Assembly: GCF_024758505.1 (NCBI RefSeq) | Contig: NZ_CP077970.1 | Coordinates: 434,001 to 498,000 of the forward strand | From: Bradyrhizobium arachidis | GTDB taxonomy: Bacteria; Pseudomonadota; Alphaproteobacteria; Rhizobiales; Xanthobacteraceae | Direction: 5' to 3' | Length of the DNA stretch: 64,000 bases | Shown here: in pieces, positions 43,254 to 52,561 of the stretch | Layout: each line of letters starts with the position of its first letter | Position numbering within the stretch: the first letter of the stretch is position 1 | The notes under the pieces: model-generated | Databases searched by the model: none | What the model was told of the DNA's origin: nothing | The model's input: the letters and a program-made list of their open reading frames with translations, nothing else | Position numbers and translations under genes: made by a program

Positions 43254-43973
43254 ATGACAAAACTCAGCGACGCCACCCGAAACAAGCTCAAATCCGTCTC
43301 CACCGCCACTGTCGCCACCGCGCTGTTCAAGCGCGGCCTGCGCATCCAGATGATCCAGGATGTGCACCCCGTCGGTCCGGACCAGCCGACCATGGTCGGC
43401 GAAGCCTTCACGCTGCGCTACATGCCGGCGCGCGAGGATCTCAACACCATCGACGTCTTCAAGGACCGCTCCCATCCGCAGCGCAAGGCGGTTGAGGATT
43501 GTCCGGCAGGCAGCGTGCTTGTCATGGACAGCCGCAAGGACGCGCGTGCGGCTTCCGCCGGCGCGATCCTGGTGACGCGGCTGATGAAGCGCGGCGTCGC
43601 CGGCGTCGTCACCGATGGCGGCTTTCGCGATTCCGCCGAGATCGCAAAGCTCGGCATCCCCGCCTATCACCACCGTCCCTCGGCGCCGACCAATCTGACG
43701 CTGCACCAGGCAATCGAGATCAACGTCCCGATCGGCTGCGGCGACGCGCCGGTGTTTCCCGGCGACGTCATTCTGGGCGATGCCGACGGCGTGATCGTGA
43801 TCCCCGCGCATCTCGCCGACGAGATCGCCAACGAGACGTTTGAGATGACCGCGTTCGAGGACTTCGTCACCGAGGAGGTCGGCAAGGGCCGCGGCATTTT
43901 CGGTCTCTACCCGCCGACCGATCCGCAGACGCTCACCGACTTCGCTGCCTGGCGCAAGAAGAACGGCCGCTAG
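43254..43973 (+). CDS. RraA-like / HMG-CHA aldolase family protein
   Basis: 239 aa. The family metal and substrate site is DGGFRD (121-126). CPAGSVLVMDSRKDARAASA, GAILVTRLMKRGVAG and a terminal GDAPVFPGDVILGDADGVIV match the RraA fold shared with HMG/CHA aldolases and oxaloacetate decarboxylases. In this operon an aldolase or decarboxylase acting after the dehydratase is more likely than RNase E inhibition. The start at MTKLSDATR was chosen because the upstream extension is palindromic repeat sequence. Confidence 0.88.
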   Translation: MTKLSDATRNKLKSVSTATVATALFKRGLRIQMIQDVHPVGPDQPTMVGEAFTLRYMPAREDLNTIDVFKDRSHPQRKAVEDCPAGSVLVMDSRKDARAASAGAILVTRLMKRGVAGVVTDGGFRDSAEIAKLGIPAYHHRPSAPTNLTLHQAIEINVPIGCGDAPVFPGDVILGDADGVIVIPAHLADEIANETFEMTAFEDFVTEEVGKGRGIFGLYPPTDPQTLTDFAAWRKKNGR

Positions 43974-44052
43974 AACAGGCCGCGCTCAAATCATTCTACG
44001 TCGAGAAACAGGGCCGGCACTGCCGGCTCCAAGCCAACCAGGGGGAACTCCA

Positions 44053-45144
44053 ATGAATCTGACACGACGCAATCTGTTGGCCGGTGCTGGGGCAGCCGCG
44101 GCTTCCACGCTGCTCGCCCGCACCGCCGGCGCGCAGTCTTTCCCATTCACGCCCAATCAGCGCTATCCCGATCCCGCTGTCCAGATCCTGGATCCCGCCT
44201 TCGCAAAATACCGGCTCTATTCCTCGACGGTCGAGCAGGTCGCGACCGGCATGCGCTGGGCCGAAGGCCCGGCCTATTTCCCGGAGGGTGGCTATCTCCT
44301 GTTCTCCGACATTCCCAACAACCGGATCATGAAGTTCGACGAGAAGACCGGCCAGACCAGCGTGTTCCGCGCCAACGCCAACTACGCCAACGGTAATACG
44401 CGCGACCGCCAGGGCCGCCTCGTCACCTGCGAGCACTCGGTCACCCGCCGCATCACCCGCACCGAGAAGGACGGCAAGATCACCGTGCTGGCCGACAAGT
44501 TCGAGGGCAAGCGGCTGAACGCACCGAACGACATCGTGGTGAAGTCCGACGACAGCATCTGGTTCACCGATCCCTTGTTCGGCATCAACGGCGAGTGGGA
44601 AGGCAAGAAGGAAAAGGCCGAGCAGGTCACCACCAACGTCTACCGGATCGCCAAGGACGGCAAGCTCAGCGCCGTCCTCACCGACCTCATCAATCCGAAC
44701 GGTCTGGCCTTCTCGCCTGACGAGAAAAAGCTCTACATCGTCGAGTGGAAGGGCACGCCCAACCGCAGCATCTGGAGCTACAACGTCAGCGACGATGGTA
44801 CGTTGAGCGGCAAGACAAAACTGATCGACGCCGCCGACCAGGGCTCGCTCGACGGCTTTCGCGTCGACCGCGACGGCAATCTCTGGTGCGGTTGGGGCAG
44901 CAACGGCGCGCTGCAGAGCGAGCCGACGGACATTGGCGGCCGCAAGGTCTTCCAGCTCAAGGGCAAGTCGGAGGATCTCGACGGCGTCATGGTGTTCAAC
45001 CCCGAAGGCAAGCCGCTCGCCTTCATCCGCCTGCCCGAGCGCTGCGCCAACCTATGCTTCGGCGGCCCCAAGAACAACCGCCTCTACATGGCAAGCTGCC
45101 ACTCGATCTACGCGCTGTACGTCGAGGCCCACGGGGCGGTGTGA
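44053..45144 (+). CDS. SMP-30/gluconolactonase-type lactonase, Tat exported
   Basis: 363 aa six-bladed propeller. A Tat motif TRRNLLAGAGAAAAS is present. The metal ligands of SMP-30 appear as E71 in WAEGPAYF, NAPNDIVV, INPNGLAFSPD and DGFRVDRDGN. GGGGGA precedes the ATG. It would open a sugar lactone to the aldonic acid in the periplasm, placing it before import and dehydration by the preceding operon genes. It lies 79 bases after the RraA-like gene. Confidence 0.91.
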   Translation: MNLTRRNLLAGAGAAAASTLLARTAGAQSFPFTPNQRYPDPAVQILDPAFAKYRLYSSTVEQVATGMRWAEGPAYFPEGGYLLFSDIPNNRIMKFDEKTGQTSVFRANANYANGNTRDRQGRLVTCEHSVTRRITRTEKDGKITVLADKFEGKRLNAPNDIVVKSDDSIWFTDPLFGINGEWEGKKEKAEQVTTNVYRIAKDGKLSAVLTDLINPNGLAFSPDEKKLYIVEWKGTPNRSIWSYNVSDDGTLSGKTKLIDAADQGSLDGFRVDRDGNLWCGWGSNGALQSEPTDIGGRKVFQLKGKSEDLDGVMVFNPEGKPLAFIRLPERCANLCFGGPKNNRLYMASCHSIYALYVEAHGAV

Positions 45145-45195
45145 GTTTGGGTAGCGCTGGCAGCCGTTTGGTTAGCTCTCACCAAACGCTCCATT

Positions 45196-45336
45196 GTCGT
45201 CCTGGCGAAAGCCAGGACCCATTACCCCAGGGAGTAGTTTGACGAAGACTGTTAGTTTTTCGCTGTAGCGCGGTACTAGCACTGCGCCCGATCGATAGAT
45301 CACGCGGTATGGGTCCTGGCTTTCGCCAGGACGACG
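45196..45336. repeat. Intergenic palindromic repeat with CGTCCTGG arms
   Basis: The outer arms GTCGTCCTGGCGAAAGCCAG and their complement frame a central region that is not symmetric. It lies between the convergent lactonase and oligopeptidase genes. Confidence 0.8.
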
Positions 45337-45356
45337 ATGGAGGAGGCGCCCTGCGC

Positions 45357-47462
45357 TCACGCCTCCGCCATCCCGACCGCCCACAGCGCGAACGCGTAGA
45401 CGATCGCGACCTCGTCGAGTCGGTCGAAGCGGCCGGAGGCGCCGCCGTGGCCGGCGCCCATGTTGGTGCGGAGCAGGACGGGACCGCCGCCGGTCATGGT
45501 GGCACGCAGGCGCGCGATCCATTTCGCCGGCTCCCAATAGGTGACGCGCGGATCGGTCAAGCCGCCCATCGCGAGGATCGCCGGATAGTCCTTCGCTGCG
45601 ACATTGTCGTAGGGCGAATAGGACAGAATGGTGCGAAAGTCCTTCTCGCTCTCGATCGGGTTGCCCCATTCCGGCCATTCCGGCGGCGTCAGCGGCAAAC
45701 TGTCGTCGAGCATGGTGTTGAGCACGTCGACGAACGGCACCTCGGCCACGATGCCGGCGAACAATTCGCCGGCACGGTTCGCGACCGCGCCCATCAGCAT
45801 GCCGCCGGCCGAGCCGCCATGGCCGACGATGCGTTGTGCACTGGTGTACTTCGCCGCGATCAGTGCGCCGGCGCTGGCGGCAAAGTCGTCGAACGAATTC
45901 GTCTTCTTCTCGCGCTTGCCGTCGAGATACCAGCCCCAGCCCTTGTCGGCGCCGCCGCGGATATGGGCGATCGCGTAAACGAAGCCGCGATCGACCAGCG
46001 ACAGGCGATTGGCGTTGAAGGACGCCGGCATCGCCATGCCGTAGGAGCCGTAGCCGTAGAGCAGCAGCGGCGCGGTGCCGTCGAGCTTCAACCCGCGGCG
46101 ATAGAGAATCGAGACCGGCACCAGCGCGCCGTCATGCGACGTCGCCATGATGCGGGTAGTGACGTAGTCGGCGGCATCGTGGCCGGAGGGAATCTCCTGC
46201 CGCTTGCGCAAGGTGCGCGTCCGCTTCGCCATGTCGTAGTCGTAGACCTCCGACGGTGTCGTCATCGACGAATAGGAGAAGCGCAGATTCGTCGTCTCGA
46301 ATTCGTAGGAGCCCATCGTGTCGAGCGAATAGGCGGCTTCATCGAACGCGATGGCGTGCTCTTCCTTCGTCGTGAGGTCGCGGATCACGATCGCCGGCAG
46401 CGCGTTCGCACGCTCCAGCCGCACCAGATGGCCGGCATAAAGATCGAGGTCGATGATGTAGATACCGGCGCGGTGCGGGATCAGGTCGCGCCAGTTGGTG
46501 CGCTCGGATGCGGCCAGCGGCGCGGTGACGATCTTGAAGTCGATGGCGTCATCGGCATTGGTGAGGATGAACAACTCGTCGCCACGGTCGGCAAGCGAAT
46601 ATTGCACGCCCTCCTCGCGCGCAGCGACCAGCCGCGGCGGAGCGTCGGGATTGGCGAGATCGATCAGCCGCTGCTCAGATGTCTCGTGGTCGCCGCCCGC
46701 GATCACGCAAAAGCGGCCGCTGGTGCTCTCGTGCAGATGGGTGAACCAGCCGGCATCCTGTTCCTCATAGACGAGGCTGTCCTCGGCCTGTTTGGTGCCA
46801 AGCCGGTGCCGCCACACCTGCATCGGGCGGTGGTTGTCGTCGAGCTTGACGTAGAAGAAGCTTTTTGCGTCCTTGCTCCAGACCACGCCGCCATCGGTCT
46901 CCTCGACGACGTCGTCAAAGTCCGTGCCCGTCGCCCAGTCGCGCACGCGGATGGAGAAATATTCCGAGCCCTTGGTATCCGCGCTCCAGGCCTGGAGCTT
47001 GTGGTCGGGCGAATGCCGACTGCCGCCGAACTTGAAATATTTATGGTCCTTAGCGAGCGCGTCGCCGTCGAGAACGATGTGGCTGTCGCCGCCGTCGCGC
47101 GGCATGCGGCCGAACAGCTCGTGCTGGCCGCCTTCGCGGAACTTTCGGAAATAGGCGAAGGCGCCATCCGGCGAAGGAACACTGGAATCGTCCTCCTTGA
47201 TCCGTCCGCGCATCTCCCGCACCAGCGTCTTCTGGAGCGGTGCGGTGTGGCCGAGCAGGCTCTCGGTGTAGACGTTCTCATCCTCGAGATATTTGCGGAT
47301 ATCGGGATCGAGCACCGCGGGATCGCGCAGCACCTCCTGCCACTTCTCGTCCTTCAGCCAGGCATAGTCGTCAGTGACGCTGATGCCGTGCCGGCTGAAC
47401 GAATGCGGCCGCCGCGGCGCGACGGGGGGCTGGGAAGGCTGGCTCTTGGTCGCTTGTGTCAC
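45357..47462 (-). CDS. ptrB: Oligopeptidase B (S9 prolyl-oligopeptidase family)
   Basis: 701 aa serine peptidase with an N-terminal propeller and C-terminal hydrolase. The catalytic triad is S551 in HGGSAGGMLM, D637 in GLTDPRV and H672 in NMGAGHGG. YGSYGMAMPASFN and RGGADKGWGWY are characteristic of oligopeptidase B, which cleaves short peptides after basic residues. It starts with GTG preceded by GAGGA. No signal peptide, so it is cytoplasmic. Confidence 0.95.
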   Translation of the reverse strand: MTQATKSQPSQPPVAPRRPHSFSRHGISVTDDYAWLKDEKWQEVLRDPAVLDPDIRKYLEDENVYTESLLGHTAPLQKTLVREMRGRIKEDDSSVPSPDGAFAYFRKFREGGQHELFGRMPRDGGDSHIVLDGDALAKDHKYFKFGGSRHSPDHKLQAWSADTKGSEYFSIRVRDWATGTDFDDVVEETDGGVVWSKDAKSFFYVKLDDNHRPMQVWRHRLGTKQAEDSLVYEEQDAGWFTHLHESTSGRFCVIAGGDHETSEQRLIDLANPDAPPRLVAAREEGVQYSLADRGDELFILTNADDAIDFKIVTAPLAASERTNWRDLIPHRAGIYIIDLDLYAGHLVRLERANALPAIVIRDLTTKEEHAIAFDEAAYSLDTMGSYEFETTNLRFSYSSMTTPSEVYDYDMAKRTRTLRKRQEIPSGHDAADYVTTRIMATSHDGALVPVSILYRRGLKLDGTAPLLLYGYGSYGMAMPASFNANRLSLVDRGFVYAIAHIRGGADKGWGWYLDGKREKKTNSFDDFAASAGALIAAKYTSAQRIVGHGGSAGGMLMGAVANRAGELFAGIVAEVPFVDVLNTMLDDSLPLTPPEWPEWGNPIESEKDFRTILSYSPYDNVAAKDYPAILAMGGLTDPRVTYWEPAKWIARLRATMTGGGPVLLRTNMGAGHGGASGRFDRLDEVAIVYAFALWAVGMAEA

Positions 47463-47495
47463 TCGGTCCTCGTTGCTTCTCGCCGGAACTCAGCT

Positions 47496-47578
47496 CGTCA
47501 TGCGCGGGTTTGCTCCGCGCATCCATCAAAGACGTGTCTTGAGTCGATGGATTGCCAGGTCAAGCCCGGCAATGACGG
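47496..47578. repeat. Intergenic palindromic repeat, family A
   Basis: CGTCATGCGCGGGTTTGCTC with CATCCATC on one side mirrors GATGGATTGCC and GGTCAAGCCCGGCAATGACG. It has the same frame as the copies near 2.2 kb and at the window end. It lies in the divergent gap between the oligopeptidase and the MBOAT gene. Confidence 0.72.
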
Positions 47579-47712
47579 CCGTAGAAGGCGGTCGATCGCG
47601 GATAATATGGCGACGTGCGCACGAATTGCCAGCGCGGCTTGCGCCAACTCGCCGGGTTGTTGAGGGGCGGCTTGTGTGCTTAAGGGGCCTGTCCCGCCGC
47701 CGGTCCAGCCTG

Positions 47713-49146
47713 ATGCTGTTCAATTCCTATCCCTTCATCCTCCTGTTCTTGCCGGCCGTGCTCGTCGGCTATTTCTGGCTTGGGCGGCGCAGCAATCTGA
47801 CGCCGGTGGTCTGGCTGGCGCTGGCCTCGCTCGCCTTCTACGCCATCGGCAGCTGGCAGTTCGTGGGCTTGCTGCTGGCGTCGATCGCCTTCAACTATGG
47901 CGTGGGCTGGCTCTTGATTGCGGCCAAGCTCAACCCCGCGCAGCGTCGCGCCGCGCTCATCGTCGGCGTCGCCGGTGATCTCCTCGTGCTCGGCGTCTTC
48001 AAATATGCCGGCTTCGTCGCGGAGAACCTCAACGCGTTGTTCGGCACGGGCCTCACGCTTCACATCCTGCTGCCGGTCGGCATCTCCTTCTACACCTTCA
48101 CGCAGATCGCCTTCCTGGTCGATGCCTGGCGCGGCCAGGTGGCAACTTATGTCTTGCCGCATTACGCGCTGTTCGTGACGTATTTTCCGCATCTGATCGC
48201 AGGGCCCATCCTCCACCACAAGGACATGATCCCGCAATTCGAGCGGGAGGAGACAAAGCACCCGCAGGCGCATCTGATTCTGTGCGGCCTCATCATCTTT
48301 GCGATCGGCCTGTTCAAGAAAACCTGCCTTGCCGATGGCATCCAGCCTTTGGTCGCGCTCGCCTTCGATGCGCGCTCGCCGACCTTCGACCAGGCCTGGC
48401 TCGGCGCGCTCGCCTACACCTTCCAGCTCTATTTCGACTTCTCCGGCTATTCCGACATGGCGATCGGCATATCCTTGATGTTCGGCATCTTCCTGCCCGT
48501 CAATTTCAACTCGCCTTACAAGGCCACCAGCATCGTCGAGTTCTGGCGGCGCTGGCACATGACGTTGTCGCAGTTTTTGCGCGACTATCTCTATATCCCG
48601 CTCGGCGGCAATCGCCGGGGGCGCGTGCTGCGCTACGTCAATCTTGTCATCACGATGCTGCTCGGCGGGCTCTGGCACGGCGCGGCCTGGACGTTTGTCG
48701 TCTGGGGCGCGCTGCACGGCGCCTATCTCTGCGTCAATCACGCCTTCAACGCATTGGTGCCGAAAATGCCGTCCGCTCTCACGCGGCCCGCGCGTGTGGC
48801 AGGATTTGCCCTGACATTCCTCGCCGTCGTGGTGGCCTGGATATTCTTCCGCGCCGAGCGGATCGAATGGGCCTGGCGGATTCTTCTCGCCATGACCGAT
48901 CCCACGCAGATCGCCTTCGGGCGCGAGGAGATTGCGGCATTGGTGCTGGTGTCAATCTACGCCGTGCTGGTCTGGTTTGCGCCGAATACGCAAGAGATCA
49001 TGGGCTACGATCATCGCAAGCGCGCGGTCGGTGTCGACATCGCCGTCGAGACCAGCCCGCTGTTGATCTATGGCGCAGCCGCCGCCCTGGCGTTCGGCAT
49101 CCTCGGTATCCAGAGCCACAGCGAATTCATCTATTTCAGGTTCTGA
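47713..49146 (+). CDS. MBOAT-family O-acyltransferase (AlgI/DltB-like)
   Basis: 477 aa with about ten to twelve membrane helices. The N-terminus is MLFNSYPFILLFLPAVLVGY. The family active region reads FWRRWHMTLSQFLRDYLYIP and GGLWHGAAWTFVVWGALHG, with the invariant His at 322. These proteins move acyl groups across the membrane to exopolysaccharides or teichoic acids. The frame extends far upstream but overlaps the oligopeptidase; the Met at MLFNSY is standard. Coupled by a TGATG junction to the following gene. Confidence 0.93.
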   Translation: MLFNSYPFILLFLPAVLVGYFWLGRRSNLTPVVWLALASLAFYAIGSWQFVGLLLASIAFNYGVGWLLIAAKLNPAQRRAALIVGVAGDLLVLGVFKYAGFVAENLNALFGTGLTLHILLPVGISFYTFTQIAFLVDAWRGQVATYVLPHYALFVTYFPHLIAGPILHHKDMIPQFEREETKHPQAHLILCGLIIFAIGLFKKTCLADGIQPLVALAFDARSPTFDQAWLGALAYTFQLYFDFSGYSDMAIGISLMFGIFLPVNFNSPYKATSIVEFWRRWHMTLSQFLRDYLYIPLGGNRRGRVLRYVNLVITMLLGGLWHGAAWTFVVWGALHGAYLCVNHAFNALVPKMPSALTRPARVAGFALTFLAVVVAWIFFRAERIEWAWRILLAMTDPTQIAFGREEIAALVLVSIYAVLVWFAPNTQEIMGYDHRKRAVGVDIAVETSPLLIYGAAAALAFGILGIQSHSEFIYFRF

Positions 49147-50252
49147 TGCGCAAGCCGTTCACACAGGTCAAACGGCTGCTGCTGGCGAGCGTCGCCTTTG
49201 TGCTCGCAGCTAGCGCGCTCAACTACGTCGTCGATCCGCTCCAGCTCTTCCGTCCCTCACGTCTCGTGCCGGCGGCCTATTCCGTCGATACGCGCATGCA
49301 GAACGCCGGGCTGCTCGCGAGCCAGTCGTTCGACACCGCCTTCATCGGCTCCTCGCTCGCGATCCATTTTCGCCAGAGCGACATCGATCGCGCGCTCGGC
49401 GTCCGCTCGCTCAAGCTCGCGATGACCGGCTCCAATTCGCGCCAGCAGGGTTTTGTGCTGGAAGACGCGATCGCGCGCGGCGCAAAGCGCGTGGTGTGGG
49501 AAATGGACGACTGGATCTATGTCGATGCGCCCGCCATCGACGATGACCCCTATTTCTCCGCCGATCTCTATCGCAGGACTGCCAAGGGGCTCGCGTCGTA
49601 TCTCCTCAGCACGGCGACGACCAAGGAATCGCTGGTTTCGCTGCTGCGCGCGATCCCGCCGCTGCATGCGCCGCTCGCCAGCGTCGCGCCCTATCTTCCC
49701 GTCAAATTCGCGCTGTCAGATGTCGACGACATCTACGCGCTGCCGCGGAATTTCGACGTCAGCGCCGGCTACAACGCCAAGCGAACGCTCGCCGCCTTCG
49801 CCTACATCACCGATCCCGTGCGCAGCCACTTCCTCGGCATCGGCTATGATTATGATGCGATGGTCGGCCATTTCCAGCGCGACGCCGTAGGCCTGATCGC
49901 GCGCCATCCCGACGTGACGTTCGATATCTACTTCCCGCCCTATTCGATCCTGCAATATGTCGCGATGCGCGACGCTTCGCCGGCGGCGTTGAAGACCGTC
50001 TACGAGATCACCGCGCTCGTTGCGACCCGCCTGTCGCAGCTCCCCAACGTCCGCCTCTACGACTTCCGCGCGATCAAAGAGGTCACGCACGACCTCGATA
50101 ATTATGGCGACGTGATCCACCATTCGCCGGTGGTGGATGCGAAGGTGCTGACATGGCTGGCGGAGGGGAAGTATCGCGTCGATCCGAGGGCGCCGCTCGC
50201 ATCACTCGACGCGCTGAAGGCGCAGGTTGAGGCGTATCGCGTGCCGCGGTGA
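49146..50252 (+). CDS. DltD/AlgX-like partner of the acyltransferase
   Basis: 368 aa with one N-terminal membrane anchor (LLLASVAFVLAASALNYVVD) and a periplasmic SGNH-like domain. The GSS motif (S69/S70) in FIGSSLAIHFRQSD and a late VIHHSPVVD could supply Ser and His/Asp. Overlap with the MBOAT gene indicates a two-component O-acylation system for a cell-surface polysaccharide. The polymer is not identified and no polymer-synthesis genes are adjacent. Confidence 0.82.
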   Translation: MRKPFTQVKRLLLASVAFVLAASALNYVVDPLQLFRPSRLVPAAYSVDTRMQNAGLLASQSFDTAFIGSSLAIHFRQSDIDRALGVRSLKLAMTGSNSRQQGFVLEDAIARGAKRVVWEMDDWIYVDAPAIDDDPYFSADLYRRTAKGLASYLLSTATTKESLVSLLRAIPPLHAPLASVAPYLPVKFALSDVDDIYALPRNFDVSAGYNAKRTLAAFAYITDPVRSHFLGIGYDYDAMVGHFQRDAVGLIARHPDVTFDIYFPPYSILQYVAMRDASPAALKTVYEITALVATRLSQLPNVRLYDFRAIKEVTHDLDNYGDVIHHSPVVDAKVLTWLAEGKYRVDPRAPLASLDALKAQVEAYRVPR

Positions 50253-50258
50253 TGCTTT

Positions 50259-50411
50259 CCCCTCTCCCCTTGTGGGAGATTGTGGATCGCCGCGTAGCGG
50301 CGAGACGGGTGAGGGGTCTCTCTCCGCATGCCAATCTCTCGCAGTTTAACTTGCGGAGCGAACCCCTCATCCGGCGCTTCGCGCCACCTTCTCCCACAAG
50401 GGGAGAAGGAA
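50259..50411. repeat. Intergenic palindromic repeat with CCCCTTGTGGGAGA arms
   Basis: The arms CCTCTCCCCTTGTGGGAGA and TCTCCCACAAGGGGAGAAGG are inverted. Inner GCGTAGCGGC and GCGCTTCGCGCC stems and GGTGAGGGGT / ACCCCTCATCC arms complete a long foldback. It lies between convergent genes. Confidence 0.82.
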
Positions 50412-50418
50412 GAAGATC

Positions 50419-51606
50419 TTACGCCTCGACCGTCTCGCCGAGATACGTCGCCGCCGCCTCGAGCCCGCCCTTGCCGTGCGGAATCTTCAGCGCGTTCAGC
50501 GCGACCTCGATGACCCCCAGCGTGCCGAGCAGCATCGGCGCGTTGACGTGGCCCATGTGCGCGATGCGGAAGGCCTGGCCGGAGAGATCGCCGATGCCGG
50601 TGCCGAGCACGACGCCGCATTTGTCCTTGCAGTAGCGTTGCAGCACCGCAGGATCATGGCCATTGCCCATGGTCACCGTGGTCACGGTGTTCGAGCGCTC
50701 GCTGGCCTCCGCGATGTTGAAGCCGAGCACCTGGCCCTCCGACCATGCACCGACCGCGCGGCGCGCGGCCTCTCCGAGCAGGCTGTGGCGCCGGAAAGCG
50801 TTTTCAAGCCCTTCCTCGTGCAAGAGATCGATCGCCTTGCGCAACGCGAACAGCAGATGCACCGGTGCAGTGCCGGCATATTTGCGATAATTCTCGGTGC
50901 CCTCGCGCTCGCTCCAGCTCCAATAGGGCGTCGACATGTTTGCCGTCTTGTGCACGTCGAGCGCGCGGTCGTTGGCGGCGACGAAGCCGAGGCCCGGCGG
51001 CGTCATCAGGCCCTTCTGCGAGCCGGACATCGCGACGTCGATGCCCCATTTGTCCATCTCGAACGGCATGCAGCCGAGCGAAGCGACGGTGTCGACCATG
51101 TACAGCGCGGGATGACCGCTCGCCTTGATCGCCTTGCCGATCGCCTCGATGTCGTTCTGCACGCCCGAAGCCGTATCGACCTGGACGACGACGACGGCTT
51201 TGATCTTGTGCTCCTTGTCGCGGCGCAGGCGCTCCTCGACCTCGCTCGGCCGCACCGCGCGGCGCCAGTCGCCCTTCAGCACCTCGACGTCGGCGCCCAT
51301 CAGGGCCGCCGCATTGCCCCAGCCGATCGCGAAGCGGCCGCTCTCCAGCACCAGCACCTTGTCGCCGCGCGACAAAACGTTGCTCAAGGCGGCTTCCCAG
51401 GCGCCGTGGCCGTTGGCGATGTAGATGTAGGACTTGCCCTTGGTCGCGAACAGTTTCGAGATGTCGCTGAGCAGGCTCTCGGTCAGGTCGAGCATCTCTT
51501 CGGAGTAGATGTCGATCGCCGGACGGTGCATCGCCCGCAGCACCTCGTCGGGCATCGTGGTGGGCCCGGGGATGGCCAGAAATTCCCGGCCCGCGCGAAC
51601 GGTCAT
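50419..51606 (-). CDS. Class V PLP aminotransferase (serine/alanine-glyoxylate type)
   Basis: 395 aa. The PLP Lys is K198 in MSGSQKGLMTPPGLGF. IPGPTTMPDEVLRAMHRPAID, YIANGHGAWEAALSNVLS and VDTVASLGCMPFEMDKWGID match serine-glyoxylate/alanine-glyoxylate aminotransferases and related (S)-ureidoglycine-glyoxylate enzymes. It would transaminate glyoxylate in the cytoplasm. Neighbours do not reveal the pathway, so no gene name is assigned. Confidence 0.9.
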   Translation of the reverse strand: MTVRAGREFLAIPGPTTMPDEVLRAMHRPAIDIYSEEMLDLTESLLSDISKLFATKGKSYIYIANGHGAWEAALSNVLSRGDKVLVLESGRFAIGWGNAAALMGADVEVLKGDWRRAVRPSEVEERLRRDKEHKIKAVVVVQVDTASGVQNDIEAIGKAIKASGHPALYMVDTVASLGCMPFEMDKWGIDVAMSGSQKGLMTPPGLGFVAANDRALDVHKTANMSTPYWSWSEREGTENYRKYAGTAPVHLLFALRKAIDLLHEEGLENAFRRHSLLGEAARRAVGAWSEGQVLGFNIAEASERSNTVTTVTMGNGHDPAVLQRYCKDKCGVVLGTGIGDLSGQAFRIAHMGHVNAPMLLGTLGVIEVALNALKIPHGKGGLEAAATYLGETVEA

Positions 51607-51720
51607 TGTTGTTCTTCCTTGGTCATGAAGACGATCTGGTGGGTCGCTGGATTACGCTTTTACGCGCGGGGAACGCTCAAGAAAAGCACGGAAAAGCAGG
51701 GCATTCGGTCGGACCATGCG

Positions 51721-52446
51721 CTATCGCCGGGTCTCGCGGCAGCCGGCGGCTTCCGCATCCTCGACCGAGCAGAACCAGCGGGTGCCCTTGCTGATGCGCA
51801 TCTTGATCTGCGTGTACCAGCGGCTGGTCGGGGTGTGGTAGATGCACTCGCCGGCGCTGTTGACGTTGCCCTTGATGGTGCAGTCGGGCGAGGGCGCGAC
51901 GTCGCCGGAGGCCGAGGCGAGCAACACCGCGTGGGCGCCATCCGGTGGCTTGGTCGCGCCGAGGATCGTCGTCTTCTTGTTGCGCACGCGCCAGTCCCAG
52001 GGCGCGATGAAGGCGCCCTGCCACATGCCGGCTTTTGCTTCGCGCGCGGCGGCTTCGTCGGCTTCGTAATCCTTGGAGATGCGGACAAAGGCGAGAGCCC
52101 AGCCATTCTGCACCAGCCACTTCTGGATGTCCTCGCCGCCGACCTCGCAGCGCGCCACGGTACGGCCGCGCCGGTCGATCGACCTGGTGTGGCAGAGCCA
52201 GGTCTTGCCCTCGGTCTGCTTGATCAGCGCCTCGCGGGCGGCGACGCCGCAGGTCCATCGCTCGCCCTTGGTATTGAGGCAGAGCTGGTCGGCTGATGGC
52301 GCGTCGATGCCGCCGAGCCGGATGCGGGTGTTGCCGATCACGACGGAATCGCCGTCGCGGACCTTGGCCACGCCGGTGATGTCGGCGGCATCGGCAAAGG
52401 ATGGCAGCAGCAAAAGAAAGATCGCGAGCAGGAGGCGTCGAAGCAT
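51721..52446 (-). CDS. Exported thermonuclease-like (SNase) protein
   Basis: 241 aa with a Sec signal ending at SFADAADI. The SNase-like domain shows VRDGDSVVIG (D31, D33), RIRLGGIDAP (R43, D48) and RRGRTVARC (R95). The residue after DAP, Glu in active nucleases, is Ser here (DAPSADQLC), so catalysis is uncertain. A C-terminal cysteine-bearing segment with IYHTPTSRWYTQIKM is a second small domain seen in related exported proteins. The substrate, if any, would be nucleic acid in the periplasm or outside. Confidence 0.82.
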   Translation of the reverse strand: MLRRLLLAIFLLLLPSFADAADITGVAKVRDGDSVVIGNTRIRLGGIDAPSADQLCLNTKGERWTCGVAAREALIKQTEGKTWLCHTRSIDRRGRTVARCEVGGEDIQKWLVQNGWALAFVRISKDYEADEAAAREAKAGMWQGAFIAPWDWRVRNKKTTILGATKPPDGAHAVLLASASGDVAPSPDCTIKGNVNSAGECIYHTPTSRWYTQIKMRISKGTRWFCSVEDAEAAGCRETRR

Positions 52447-52561
52447 GCGGTCCCGTCAGGTGAAATCAGCGCCGATTGACCGCGCAATTGTGGTCGGGAT
52501 TCGGCGAAGGTCCAGCCGCTGCCTAACCTTTGGGCTTTCAACTTCCCGCGATGAAGTCCCC

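Noticed and set aside
48282..49145. Large frame preceding the DltD-like gene
   Set aside because: It is an alternative frame of the MBOAT gene; the real start is the ATG overlapping the MBOAT stop.
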